22,751 bases of DNA from Nemertoderma westbladi. Taxonomy: Eukaryota; Xenacoelomorpha; Nemertodermatida; Nemertodermatidae. This document shows, in pieces, positions 1-10,261 of this stretch (within the stretch, counting starts at the first letter, position 1; every line of letters starts with the position of its first letter). The notes under the pieces are model-generated. The model ran no database searches and was not told the origin of the DNA. It worked only from the letters and a program-made list of their open reading frames with translations. A program made the position numbers and the translations under genes. The stretch lies in assembly GCA_032718475.1 (NCBI GenBank), contig JAUCBJ010008085.1, forward strand, positions 1-22,751, in the 5' to 3' direction.

Positions 1-963
1 TATACACTCTTAAAAAAGAATTGTCAAACTGACAAAAAAAAAAGCCAATGTGACAATATAATATTGGCAAATGCGTCTGTCAAGAGGTGTTGCTAAACTA
101 ACAATATTATATTGTCAAATATTTTACTAATATAATTTTGTCAAATTATCCACTTATATTGTTAATTTGTTTTTGTATATTTGCTATATTGCCAATACAC
201 AATTGTGACTTGGCAATATACAATGCCAATAATTTTGGCAAAATATTTGCTAAATCATTAATATAACCAGTTTACATATATTGCCAAATCTCAAATATAG
301 CTTCACCACGCCCAGGCGACTTCAATTAAAAATCCATTGTTGAAATAAGTTAACCCAGAACCCAGTTAATAAAAAGTTTATCTATGCGAAATAACAAGTT
401 GAATATTATATTTAAAATTAAAATCTCACAACGAAATAAAACTAATAGTTACAATAAGTTTGGCGTATTTTTCACAAGTTACAATCAATTAAGCAGGGCC
501 CATAGGGGCAACGAAAATATTTTGGGCTAAATATTAGAAGTATATATACTTCTAATAATAAATGAAAAGTAGCAAAACTAATTAATGACTATTTAAAATA
601 TACATATATAAAACACATTACTTACTAAAGTACAAAACGTATTAGGAACCATCTAAAAATAATGTTGCGGTGCGATGAGGGTCAGCAACTTCGTGACAAA
701 ACTGTGGCATCGAGGGTGCCGCAAAGGTGATGGCTGAGGGCGAGGGGGTGTATAATTTCGAGGTACTTAATATATAATTATTATATTTAAAAAATGAAAT
801 ATAAGGGAGAGTGGCAGGTGGGTTAAAAGTAGAAGAAACTGCGACATAATTTATGAACGGCTCCAAAGTTACAACGAATAATGTACAACGAAAAATAATA
901 TTTTATATAAAACCAAAAATAACAAATCTATAATTTAAGAATATTTAAAACATAAGGGACACA

Positions 964-1431
964 TTACAGCCTGTGACGCAGAGAAATATATAAGCTATTT
1001 TTCTTAGAACGAAGTTTGAGAGGCCACGGTGATAAGAGTAGTTCAATTTCATCAATAACTGACAATGGGTTAGTAGGACACTTTTCAACTTCATAGGACT
1101 GAAAATGCTCACTATAACCTAAAACTAACAATGGCCTAACAATTATCTTATACTGATTAGAATCGGTAATTAATATATTATTAATAGAACAAAATATAGG
1201 TAGAGAAGAAATATCAAAACCAAAACATACAACATCTCCTAAGCAATAGTCAACCGAATACAACTCTATTGCTGAACATGACGTTATCTCCCTTATAATG
1301 CCATAATCCAGCAACAGGGAGTTTAATTCTGTAACATCTGTTAGTCTTTGCAATTGAGTTGCTGTTGGTTGTTTAATTTGCATATCTATATCTACACCAC
1401 TTATACCACTTATATCTATACACCTGTACAA
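964..1431 (-). pseudogene. EnSpm-type transposase fragment, C-terminal part
   Basis: The 155-codon frame has no ATG at its start (TTG) and begins 16 nt before the stop of the preceding transposase fragment, so it continues that protein after a frameshift. The segment around IELYSVDYCLGDVVC, then LPIFCSINNILI and a later YEVEKC, fits the C-terminal module of animal EnSpm proteins, in which a short 'Y..GDVV' stretch precedes a 'lP.F..I..I' strand. It ends at a natural stop at 964. The 964-640 interval towards the left end has no further recognisable coding sequence. I place it in the same broken gene as 1416-2168. Confidence 0.55.
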
Positions 1432-2168
1432 CTAAAGAATTTATATGCCTGGGACATTTGATGTCGCGTTGATAAGGTTTTAACTATATTCTTAAAATTA
1501 CACACAACTGAAGCTGTTTTCTTAAGCGGGGCGTGCTTTGCCTCACATCTCATGGACCACATTCCTAGAAGAGGGCCTGCCTGAATAATTGCTGTAGGGT
1601 AGTGAATCAAATTATGAAATTTAAATTGTAAACGATCAGGGTTGAATGTACGTACATATATTTCAAGAAATTCACAAATTAATACAGAAAATAATGATAT
1701 TTCACTTTGGTTAAAATTCGGTGCCATACTGAAAATAACAATTTCTCTAAGTTTCAACAACACCTTCCATACAGGATCATTAACAGCTACAAAATCACCA
1801 ACTAGTAACGGCAAACGAAGTGTAAAATTAAGCATTTGAACCGCAGATAAATTAATGTGTTTACTTCGAAGTTTTTCTTCTTGAAAAAATGGCACAGAGG
1901 AAGAATGTTCGAACGCAAAACTGTTCACTGAGAACATTTTATCAACAAATATAAATTTGTATAGGGCTGCGGAAATGACATAAATGCATACACCTTCAAA
2001 TAGGTCATGCATAATGTCAAATGTGGAATTTTTAGACACATGATATGAAGGCAGTTGGTTGAAAATAGAAAATTCTTTTATACCTGTCGATGATGGATCG
2101 TTACATTGTATATCACTGTCATAATCAGAGTATTTTCCTGATAGATCCGATATGTATCCTAATAGACT
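1416..2168 (-). pseudogene. EnSpm-type transposase fragment, central part
   Basis: This frame is open from a TGA at 2171-2169 down to a TAG at 1416. Its first plausible start, at 2039, is only GTG, and the similarity begins upstream of it, so it is an internal fragment. Visible landmarks are STGIKE, then LPSYHVSKN, DIMHDLFEGVC, a segment around LPLLVGDFVAVNDPVW, and HNLIHYP followed by GPLLGMWSMRCEAKHAPLKK, KNIVKTL and RHQM. In animal EnSpm-like transposase proteins these occur in this order. The fragment ends in a stop just where the next coding piece (964-1431) begins in another frame, with a 16-nt overlap, which suggests one frameshift. No start codon or upstream zinc-finger region is seen. 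The protein is judged non-functional. Family similarity is by recognition, not by search. Confidence 0.7.
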
Positions 2169-2476
2169 TCAAGAACCTTATTGAAACCAATAACTTTTCT
2201 AATGTATCCCCGAATGTCCTTTTTGAGTCTTCCTTTGAAGATGTGTGTTTTGATATATTACACTCAATGACTGGAGAACATCGCAGAATGGCGAAACAAT
2301 ATAAAACCGAGGATTCTATCGTAGGACATGCCTTAGTGGGCCTTCCATTCAAGTTGTGTAACAGGACGTGGGTGAAACTCCCAGGCTCTTCTAAGCGTAA
2401 GATATGGCGGCCAACTCTAGAAGAATGTCTTAATTCCTTTATTATGACATCGGAGGATAGGATCATGCCTCACTAG
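2090..2476 (+). CDS. Unrecognised ORF inside the EnSpm-like element
   Basis: A 128-codon ATG-started frame lies on the strand opposite the transposase remnant and overlaps its upstream end. The part from about residue 50 (SFEDVCFDILHS, EHRRMAKQY, then LVGLPFKLCNRTWVKLP, PTLEECLNSFI) is more protein-like than the antisense frame at 2466-2125. It loosely resembles the segment that precedes the 'MHDLLEGV' block in EnSpm-type proteins. If so, part of the element is inverted. The resemblance is weak, and it could equally be an antisense coincidence in low-stop sequence. Confidence 0.25.
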   Translation: MMDRYIVYHCHNQSIFLIDPICILIDFKNLIETNNFSNVSPNVLFESSFEDVCFDILHSMTGEHRRMAKQYKTEDSIVGHALVGLPFKLCNRTWVKLPGSSKRKIWRPTLEECLNSFIMTSEDRIMPH

Positions 2477-2559
2477 ACAGACAGGTTCTTGAAATGTCTA
2501 ACCGATATGCTTCAATGGAAATATCTCTGGCTCCATTCATAGTATATTTATCCGACACG

Positions 2560-3680
2560 AAGTAGAAGCGATTATTAATAAAAGCAAAAGTATAACATCT
2601 TATATTAGAACTCTATACATTACATAATTACATATTATTTTGCTATGTATAGCGCCTATCTGCCTATAGTAAGCCTACAATTTATAAAGTAAAGATACAG
2701 GGACTTAAATTATTTATCAAATTATAATTATTTATTTAGGCCTATTGTTATTTACAATAGGCCTACTGTTAGGCCTAGAAATAATGATTACCGGTACAAT
2801 GTATTGTCAGTTTGTCAGTGCAGGATGTCTATAATGTCTTGTCAGCTTTCGGCTTGTGGGTGCCTAAGTTAAAACGTACCGGTACCGGTAGGCCTATCCG
2901 AAATGTTTTTTCTTACCCTGACTGACTATAAGTAGGCCTATACTTGATACATGTTTATTTCCTTCAATTAATTTAGATTTAGACAATTAATTATAATAGC
3001 ATAACTGCATAAACACAGATAGTATCAGTATGTTTGATTGAGGCTGGCTGATTGAGTGATTGCTAATAGCATGCGCTAGTGGTTGCAGTCAGCCAGATCA
3101 AGTTGCGTGTACAGACAATTAATTACAATATGTAAAAAGGTAAAAGGCGTGAGAAAAAGTGGCGCCTCTACTAGTCCTACCAGTGAGTGTGATTCCAGAT
3201 TCCCCCTACTGGCTACTGCCTGGCTGCCTGGCTTGCTGCCTACCGTATTACCAGACTGAGACATGGAGTGTGGAGAATGACAGAGCCAGACTGCTGTAGC
3301 GCTGTAGCCTGTAGGCAGGTAGGGTACCGGTAGGCTACTGCTGTACTGACCTACAACTGTACAACAATCACCACACCATCACAAAATTCTGAAATACAAT
3401 AAAAATAACTGCTGACCTGCAACCTGCCAAAAAAATTAAATACAAAATAATAACAACTACCGGTACAGTAACAGGCCTATTTCATTCCGGTAGCAAATTG
3501 CTGTAGGCCTATTGTGAATTGTAATCCTAGTGCATTACATCAGTCAGTAAGTACACAGTAAGCTAAACCTTAAAAAAATACCCCAATGCATTGTGGGTAA
3601 AAAAATTTCCCATCATGCATTGCGCGTAAAACCATCTAATTATATTGCTGATTTAACAATATTTATATTAGGAATACAAA
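2560..3680. other. Non-coding interior of the EnSpm-like element
   Basis: No exon or ORF that I recognise. The stretch is notable for repeated TAGGCCTA and ACCGGTA words (for example near 2735, 2760, 2880-2895, 2933, 3325 and 3500). A 62-codon minus-strand frame at 3264-3076 shows no family features. Confidence 0.5.
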
Positions 3681-4020
3681 TGACAAAATAATGTTGTTGT
3701 TTTATATTGTATATTTATTTATATTGTGAAATATACAATATATAGTTTGTCATTTTGACAAAACTATTCAAATAAAATATAATTAGCTATATCTTGTAAC
3801 AAAATAACAATATATATAATTATAATGCCAAAATGCATTTTGTCAAAAATTTGACAATCATGAAATTGCCAACTGCGCAATATAATTTTTAAGAGTGTAC
3901 TGTATATACAAATACTACTACAATTTTCGATTATTTAAAAACAACAAAATTTTATATATAATCATAAAATATTTATAATATAGTGGGAAAAGTTGGAATA
4001 GTCAAGAATCAATGATATTA

Positions 4021-4449
4021 TCATAAATATTCAACATTATCCACTGATTCTTCAGGTTCGACAAAGGATTCTTTTGAAATCATTACAATAAAGAAAGACA
4101 TAATTTCGTAGGGGCTATGTCGATTTAGCCGTATTTCAAACTTTTCACCAGCTTCGTTGTATTGTGTAATAAAAATAAATCCTTCTATCATGGCTAATAG
4201 TAAGATGCTGGTTAATTTTCCTCCCTCATGCTCGGGTTTCAGGTTGTAATCTAAAAGATGAATACTATTATCTGAAGCATCAATATCGATTGAGCTTAAA
4301 ACTTTCCTGGCTTTTTCAGAAAACTCAATTTTATATTTATCATCTCCCTGACGGTAAATTGTATAATCAATAACAATATAGGCTTGACCATCTTCTGCAA
4401 AAAATGAATGCCTTACCATTGGCATAACCATATTGGAATCAGAAGACAT
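4021..4449 (-). CDS. Hypothetical 142-aa protein
   Basis: An ATG-started frame (start at 4449 in the context TAATAATGTC) runs 142 codons to a TGA just right of the EnSpm-like element. The product begins MSSDSNMVMP, has alternating polar and hydrophobic strands, a hydrophobic stretch near residues 80-95 (LTSILLLAMIEGFIFI) and an acidic C-terminus (FVEPEESVDNVEYL). I recognise no family, signal peptide or catalytic motif. The length in AT-rich, stop-rich DNA argues for a real exon or short gene rather than chance. It might be an accessory gene or fossil of a neighbouring mobile element, but nothing seen proves that. Confidence 0.4.
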   Translation of the reverse strand: MSSDSNMVMPMVRHSFFAEDGQAYIVIDYTIYRQGDDKYKIEFSEKARKVLSSIDIDASDNSIHLLDYNLKPEHEGGKLTSILLLAMIEGFIFITQYNEAGEKFEIRLNRHSPYEIMSFFIVMISKESFVEPEESVDNVEYL

Positions 4450-4677
4450 TATTTAATTTATTTTATTGTAAATCAAACAAACAAAGTAAAAACTTTTAAA
4501 CTAAAACCATTAAAATGATTAATTGCGATTAAAGCAAGAGATTATATATAAGATATTTTCAAAAATAATACAGGTCTTAAACTGGGAAATAGCCTAAATT
4601 CGGTTTATTGATTGGTTGATTAGCCGGTGGGTAACTACTGTACAGTACAGTACAATTAAATAAAAAATTACGGTCAA

Positions 4678-5045
4678 GGTTGAGTAACTATGGAAATCTT
4701 CGTATACGTGTAGCTGGAAACGTGGTGGAATTTCAACACGTAACCTACTGCAGGACTGGTTGGATTGGTGACAGCCGTGCTGGAGTTGGCAATCAATATA
4801 ATATCTGATGTAGTTGGTGGCCACGTTGTCAGCATATACAGTATACAGTGGTTGGTTGGTTGGTTGCGTGAATAGGAAATAACTATGGAAATGTTCGTAT
4901 TCGTGTAGCCGGAAACGTGGCGGATTGGTAGGTTGCTCGGTTGAATGGATTGGTGACAGCCGTCGAAGAGTTGGCGATCGAATCGATATAATAGGGTAGT
5001 GTGGGGCTAGCCACACGATGAGAGGTTTGGGTACGCGAAGATGAA
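4678..5045. repeat. Diverged tandem duplication, about 190-bp unit
   Basis: Two imperfect copies follow one another. The words TAACTATGGAAAT and GTGTAGC.GGAAACGTGG occur near 4685-4725 and again near 4880-4920. TGGATTGGTGACAGCCGT occurs at 4761 and 4946, followed in both by a GAGTTGGC..TCGATATAATA-like run. The offsets (195 and 185) show small indels. A weaker third copy may continue to about 5170. Minus-strand open frames here look like by-products of the repeat. Confidence 0.6.
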
Positions 5046-5049
5046 TATG

Positions 5050-6230
5050 CTATGGTTGGTTGATGCAACGACACGAACCAATACGCGCGGGAGGTAACAG
5101 CTGTAGGAGTAAGGCGGGCATCGCGAGGTTAGGCTACGCGTAGGTGATAGGCAGCGATTGGTTGAAGGCAACGAGGCGAATCAATATTGATGGTGACAGA
5201 TGGTCATTAAACACCTCGATTTAGCACCGGAATTTGGCATTTTTTAATTGCCTCCGAGATGTGGCCCGTAGCCCAGGCTAGGGAGGAGTGAGTGGAGGGC
5301 TATGCTTCTCCTACTACTGGGGTACTCCAGGGGCCCAGCATTCTATCTGGAAGCGACACGGCCAAACTAACGGTCATATCGTCACGACAACCGCCCAATG
5401 GCTTATTTTTCCACTTTAAAATACAGTACACCCATGTCAAAACTCTGCTCCTTTCCAGTGCACAAATACTGCAAACGGGGTCGTAGTGATCGCTACCACG
5501 TTCTGAATTGTGACCTCTGCCCCGCTTTACCTCGCATCCAAATAACTTGACCCTCCCCCCATATCAAATTCCCATAAAATTTACTGGTCGGTTCTGTTTA
5601 ACTGATATGTACTGTATAACTTTAATGGGGAATTGTATTTATGTATTTCCATATTTATCCTGCCCAGGGTGTATTTATTAATATTATTTGTTGTTTTTCC
5701 TCTTTTTAGCATTACTTACAGTGTGTACCGCGGTCGCATGGGCTCAGTGTCCAATCTAATTTAACTGAGGCCTAAGCGTTTTGCATGACATTTCTCTCGT
5801 ATCTCATCTGGACCAATCAGAAAACAGTATTCACCTACGCGTATGTATACGCGTATCGTATGTGAAATCGCTCAATGTAATGTATGTATCAATATGCGTG
5901 TATGTGTTTTACATAGTGTACAGTAAGCGTCCTACGTACGCCAAATTCATTACTAATCCACAAGCGCATTGCGCATAAGTTGTAAAATATTTAGTAATCT
6001 CAATTTTCATTCCTAAATTAGCTAGCCCCTTTGCATGTAGAGAGCAAACTGCTTTAATTAATTAAGCTTGAAGGCCTACTGCTGTGCACCGGTAGGCCTA
6101 TATACTGTAAGCACACTACTTCACTTTCAATTTCACATACTGTTACAGCTACAACATCCTTATATATAATATATTTTTATTATAAGCGGTATGAATTTTA
6201 ACATATGCGTATACCCGATACACTTGATGT
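5050..6230. other. No supported gene
   Basis: Short plus-strand open frames of 64-65 codons at 5292-5486 and 5781-5978 have no family features or splice context. The second is built on TATGTA/CGTA-rich simple sequence. No RNA gene, terminal repeat or array was seen. Confidence 0.5.
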
Positions 6231-6249
6231 GGTTCCGTCAATATTATTT

Positions 6250-6575
6250 GTAATCCATGACAACTATTCGCATAAATTAATTTGAAAAGTACATTATCTA
6301 TGACTGGCAAGTATGTCGAGAGAACATAAGTATGAATTTAATTTTGTATTAACAAAGTTAAACATTTGCCTTGGCTTACAGTATGTATTCCCTTTCTTTC
6401 TATATAAACAATGTGTATGAAGTTCTCCAAACCGATCCTGTAGGCTTAGGCCTATCTCTACTCTACGCCTCTTCGCTTTGCACGTTCTTTACGAGAACTG
6501 TGTAGTGAAGCGTTCCAGAATTTGTGCGTACCGACGTATTGTACGGTAAATTGAGTAAACCAGGTCCTGGTGTAC
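6250..6575 (+). repeat. Dispersed repeat family, copy 1
   Basis: This stretch matches 8100-8415 over its whole length with substitutions and small indels. Shared blocks are ACTATT.GCA.AAATTTATTTGAAAA, TACATTATCT.TGACT, CAAAGTTAAA.ATTT, CGCACGTTCTTTA, and GTACCGACG followed by GGT.AATAAAGTAAACC. A shorter third copy lies at 13560-13700. It is probably an old non-autonomous transposon, but no ends could be defined. Confidence 0.55.
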
Positions 6576-6644
6576 GTAGTCTATGGTAATAATTTATTTA
6601 ATTTAAATAAATGTAAAAACTAAAAGGTTATGGGCACTTTCCAT

Positions 6645-7358
6645 CGTTACGGAGTCACATTCATTCATACGCAATTTTCGAAATTAATTGGCATATTTAA
6701 TTAATAACTTTACAATATAAATAACATTCACCTATGGTGGCTGATGGATTAATGGTACATCTTTACTTTGACTTATAAAAAAGAGTTTTATCTCATTTGA
6801 TTCATAGGATATTGTAAATTACCGTTTTAAAAACCCGTTACGGACTCACATGCAAATGGACAAAGAAAAATTACCCAATTTTATTTTGACAAATTCTCTT
6901 GAAATGTTTAACGCCATACGTTATAACTTTCACAATGCGAGGTAGATACATCAAATTTTGTAAATTTGTAAGTTAATAATAGCAGAAACATATGGTGGTA
7001 AACCTCATTTATAGAGAAATTGTTCGTTACGGACTCACAGAAAAAAATGTTACGGACTCACACTTGAAATCGTTATGCACTCGTTATATTGTTTAGATAA
7101 AAAAAGCAACGACCAGTGAATGTTTATGGTGTTTATTCAATAAATTTATGTATTACTTATATACCTTTCACAATTTACCTTAAGTATCCGTAGGCCTAAC
7201 GCTGTCCTTTAACGTTTCAGCTGCAATACAGAGCATAGAGACCTATTGGATGGTTTTGATTGGTTGTAAACCCAAAGGAAAATGATGTCAGTGCAATACA
7301 CATGCGGGGTGTACTCCAAATTAAAACCTTATAAGTACTTTTCGTTACGGACTCACAT
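6645..7358 (+). repeat. Interspersed 15-bp motif CGTTACGGACTCACA, five copies
   Basis: The word occurs at 6645 (one mismatch, GGAGTCACA), 6836, 7025, 7049 (first base T) and 7343, always on the plus strand. The first three are spaced 191 and 189 bp, hinting at decayed tandem units of about 190 bp, although I could not align the sequence between them. Confidence 0.6.
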
Positions 7359-7512
7359 AATTCTGTAGGCCAAATCTAAAATTTTTGAAACTTTGAATAC
7401 ACAATGCTACGCTGTCAATATTCAAATTGTTATCATCAATAGCTTCTAATAAATGTTGAATTTTCGGTTGGTGTAACCTGTCTTAATCAGACAATTTCAA
7501 TGGTAGTAAGAT

Positions 7513-7598
7513 TATGTCAAAAATGACATGGATTCATTTCTACAAATTTGAAACGTATTTTAAATTTGTAGAAATGAATCCATGTCATTTTTGACATA
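7513..7598. repeat. Perfect 37-bp inverted repeat, 12-nt loop
   Basis: The left arm 7513-7549 and right arm 7562-7598 are exact reverse complements, separated by a 12-nt loop. A transcript of either strand would fold into an uninterrupted 37-bp hairpin. The outer part of each arm contains a smaller palindrome, TGTCAAAAATGACA. Perfect pairing is unlike most animal pre-miRNAs, so this is either a recent inverted duplication or the end of a mobile element. Confidence 0.85.
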
Positions 7599-7599
7599 A

Positions 7600-8095
7600 A
7601 AAATGTCCTCATATTGAATAATGAAAAACCAGTTGTTACCCTCAAATATTAAAATTCCGTCACTTTTATTAAAAACGTCATTCTTTCTCGTCATTTTGAT
7701 GCCAAAATGATGCTGATTAGATGACATTTTATTTTCGACGTAAGTGTTACATCAATGGTGGAATTGCCCTTATACTGTTTTAGCGCCGTCACCTAGTGGC
7801 GATTTAATGATGATAGACCATAGTACCAGTACCGTAGTCAGGTCTCCTCTGCCTATCGAACAAGAGGTAAAGAATAGTAAATCAAACTTTTATTATACAT
7901 ACGCGACGTACTGTATAGAAATCACCAAACGGCGGATTCTAACAGCGTAGCATACAACTTTAGTTCCGGTCACATTAGCATTACGTGCCAAAGTGAGACA
8001 AACTGAGTGTTTAGGCCTTTACGCTAAAGCAATGTTCTTACTATATTGTTATTTTAATTCATAGATTTAATGCAGGCAGATACAGTGGCATTTTA
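7600..8095. other. No supported gene
   Basis: Nothing recognised. A 68-codon plus-strand frame at 7744-7950 lacks family features. Confidence 0.5.
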
Positions 8096-8099
8096 GATA

Positions 8100-8415
8100 A
8101 TTTGTGTGATTAACTTCACATAACTATTAGCAGAAATTTATTTGAAAAATACATTATCTGTGACTCTTATGTAGGTGGAAAGAAGATACATATAATTTAA
8201 TTACGTAATGCCAAAGTTAAATATTTAGCTCGGCTTACAATATATGTGATGGTTTGCTTTCTACATAAACTATTTTACCTGTGTAGTAAATGTATGATAT
8301 TGTTGAGACCTATCCAAAAGTTTCCTTCGCTCGCACGTTCTTTATAAGAGTTGTGCAGTGAGTTAAGTATTTTTCGTACCGACGAATTCTTCGGTGAATA
8401 AAGTAAACCGGGGTT
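8100..8415 (+). repeat. Dispersed repeat family, copy 2
   Basis: Diverged copy of 6250-6575 in the same orientation, with the same order of blocks from ACTATTAGCAGAAAT through CGCACGTTCTTTATAAGA to CGTACCGACGAATT. Confidence 0.55.
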
Positions 8416-8451
8416 TAAAATATTCATGTTAATTATTTAGTTCAGATAGCC

Positions 8452-9119
8452 CGGTTCACATTGCACACATAAGCGGCACATAACACATACGTACAGTTAA
8501 GTACATAAACAAAATTTACGTAAGCACATAAACACGAAGCTTATGTATCAACTGATTCACACTGAACACATAAGTACATTAAGCACAATACATTTTTCGA
8601 ATAATTAATTTATATACTGTGAAGCTGAAGATACTCTCGTATTTAACATTTTTGTGATAAATATAATTATCAAAATATCTATATTAAAAAGTCCTATAGG
8701 CCATATAATTATTTATTTATTAAAAAGAATGAAAAGATGAAAACTTTAAACAGCTAACACCAACGTCGCGTCACATCCTGTAATAGGCCTAGCGCACATT
8801 GTGTCTGTTATTAAAACAGAATAGCCTATAATAATTATAGGCTATTATTAAAACAACTGAAAAGAACTCATTTTCTCACGCAAAATTTTTCTAAGTCTTA
8901 TGTACCCTACATAAGGTCTTATGTGCTTATGTTTTATGTATTATGTACTCAGTGTGAACACTCTTATGTACCCTTATGTGCTTATGTTTTATGTATTATG
9001 TACTCAGTGTGAACACTCTTATGTACCCTTATGTGCTTATGTTTTATGTATTATGTACTCAGTGTGAACACTCTTATGTACCGTTATGTGCTTATGTATT
9101 ATGTGTGCAGTGTCAACCG
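8452..9119. mobile_element. Foldback MITE-like element with long inverted arms
   Basis: The left end CCGGTTCACATTGCACACAT pairs with the right end (ATGTGTGCAGTGTCAACCGG, ending near 9117). The arms continue inward with complementary ACATAAGCACATAA versus TTATGTGCTTATGT words. The right arm has expanded into a 55-bp tandem repeat (separate entry). No transposase is present, so it is non-autonomous. A target duplication could not be defined. Confidence 0.65.
8899..9095 (+). repeat. 55-bp tandem repeat, about 3 copies
   Basis: CAGTGTGAACACTCTTATGT recurs at 8950, 9005 and 9060, exactly 55 bp apart. Each unit has TTATGTGCTTATG and TATTATGTACT words. It lies in the right arm of the foldback element and is responsible for the 63-codon open frame at 8976-9167, which is not a gene. 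Confidence 0.85.
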
Positions 9120-10255
9120 GCCTTCGGTACTGTAGGTCTAATCTGTCCAGGAATGAGAAAGATATAGAAACCGGGTAAAAGGTTCAGTGTTCGTTGTGAA
9201 GTTACAGACTTACCTTTTGGAATCGTTCACAGAAATAGTAAGGACTTTGATATTTGAAAATAATACTAAATAGCACTCAGAATAATACCGTAATGCAAAG
9301 ACTGCAAAATCTAGTCTATGAGAAAAGACCGTAAAATAGTCTTTTTGGAAAAAGACCTTAGGCCTACTGGTCTTTGTGAAAATACCTTTGGTCTTAGTGA
9401 AAGAAGACCGTAAAATACTGATTCAACCTTTCTCGCTTTACTTGGAAACTTTGGCGCTGACTCTAAGACTTTGTTACTGCCGAAAAAATCGGTGGAAGGA
9501 AAATATCGGTGGAAGAATTACGGGCAGTCACGAGGGCGGAAATAAGTGAAATGAAACTGCTTTTTCTACAGACACCTTTTTTAGATGTATAAAAGGTAAA
9601 AATTTCTGATTGGCTGGTTGTCCAGCTTAATTAATGTTTTTATTCCAAAATTGTAACATTACTCAACGCCGTTAGTATTAACAGCTAGTTGTTATTTAGC
9701 ACTTTACAACTTTAAAGGACATTACAGCATTGTATTGGCCTGCACAATTAGTATTGTAGTGGGTGCTGTAATGTCCCATGTTTATGTAGTAAACAATGAC
9801 GGCGAGCTGTAAAGTTACGGCGTCAATGGTTACCACGTTAACAATAGGTGGCAATTTGCCTGACAGCTAGATAGGCTTACTGCAATACCTACCAGTAGGC
9901 GGGGTATAGCTATTAATAACAAGTAGGGCCTAGCTATATTATTATAACATGGCTCCAAACACCACCATAAATATAAGCTAACTTATTTATAACATAATTT
10001 ATGTCACTTTTACATTTATTTATACAGCAACTAATATAATTTGTGCAGTTTCTATCACCTATAATATATATACAATCATTTCGTAATGTGACAATTTTGG
10101 AATAAAACTACGTACATACTTGCATTGCAAAGTACTTTACACTTACAGTGTTCTGATCCTCGCGGCTTTATTTTCACTCACTCTCTAACGTTCGTTCGTG
10201 TAACAAAGCCACTCGGATCATCACACTGTAAAGTGCTACTTTAAGTAACATAAAA
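9120..10255. other. No supported gene; one small hairpin
   Basis: The interval is AT-rich without recognisable exons. At 9260-9420 a loose repetition of AAAGACCGTAAAATA and GGTCTTTGTGAAA words occurs. The hairpin at 9717-9776 is listed separately. Confidence 0.5.
9717..9776. repeat. 13-bp perfect inverted repeat
   Basis: GGACATTACAGCA (9717-9729) is the exact reverse complement of TGCTGTAATGTCC (9764-9776), with 34 nt between. It may be the paired ends of a tiny foldback element. No function can be assigned. Confidence 0.7.
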
Positions 10256-10261
10256 TTAAAG

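Larger units (their letters stand above)
3..3899. mobile_element. CACTA/EnSpm-like DNA transposon, degraded
   Basis: The left end TACACTCTTAAAAA (3-16) is the exact reverse complement of the right end at 3886-3899, so the core terminal repeat is CACTCTTAAAAA. Both ends carry dense short motifs of the TTGTCAAA, TTGACAA and TTGGCAA type, at about 20-300 on the left and 3680-3875 on the right. Such subterminal repeats are typical of CACTA elements, where they bind transposon protein. A minus-strand coding remnant at 964-2168 reads like the EnSpm-type transposase of animal genomes. TA flanks both ends. A 3-bp target duplication, usual for the superfamily, is not visible (ATA left, TAC right), but only four bases of left flank are in the window. 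Superfamily assignment rests on the CACT termini and the protein remnant. Confidence 0.72.

Noticed and set aside
642-866. 74-codon minus-strand ORF
   Set aside because: No family features. It lies inside the transposon and has low complexity.
2125-2466. 113-codon minus-strand ORF as the transposase N-terminus
   Set aside because: It is in a different frame from the transposase and shows none of the expected motifs. The opposite strand looks more protein-like.
8976-9167. 63-codon plus-strand ORF
   Set aside because: It is encoded by the 55-bp tandem repeat in the foldback element.
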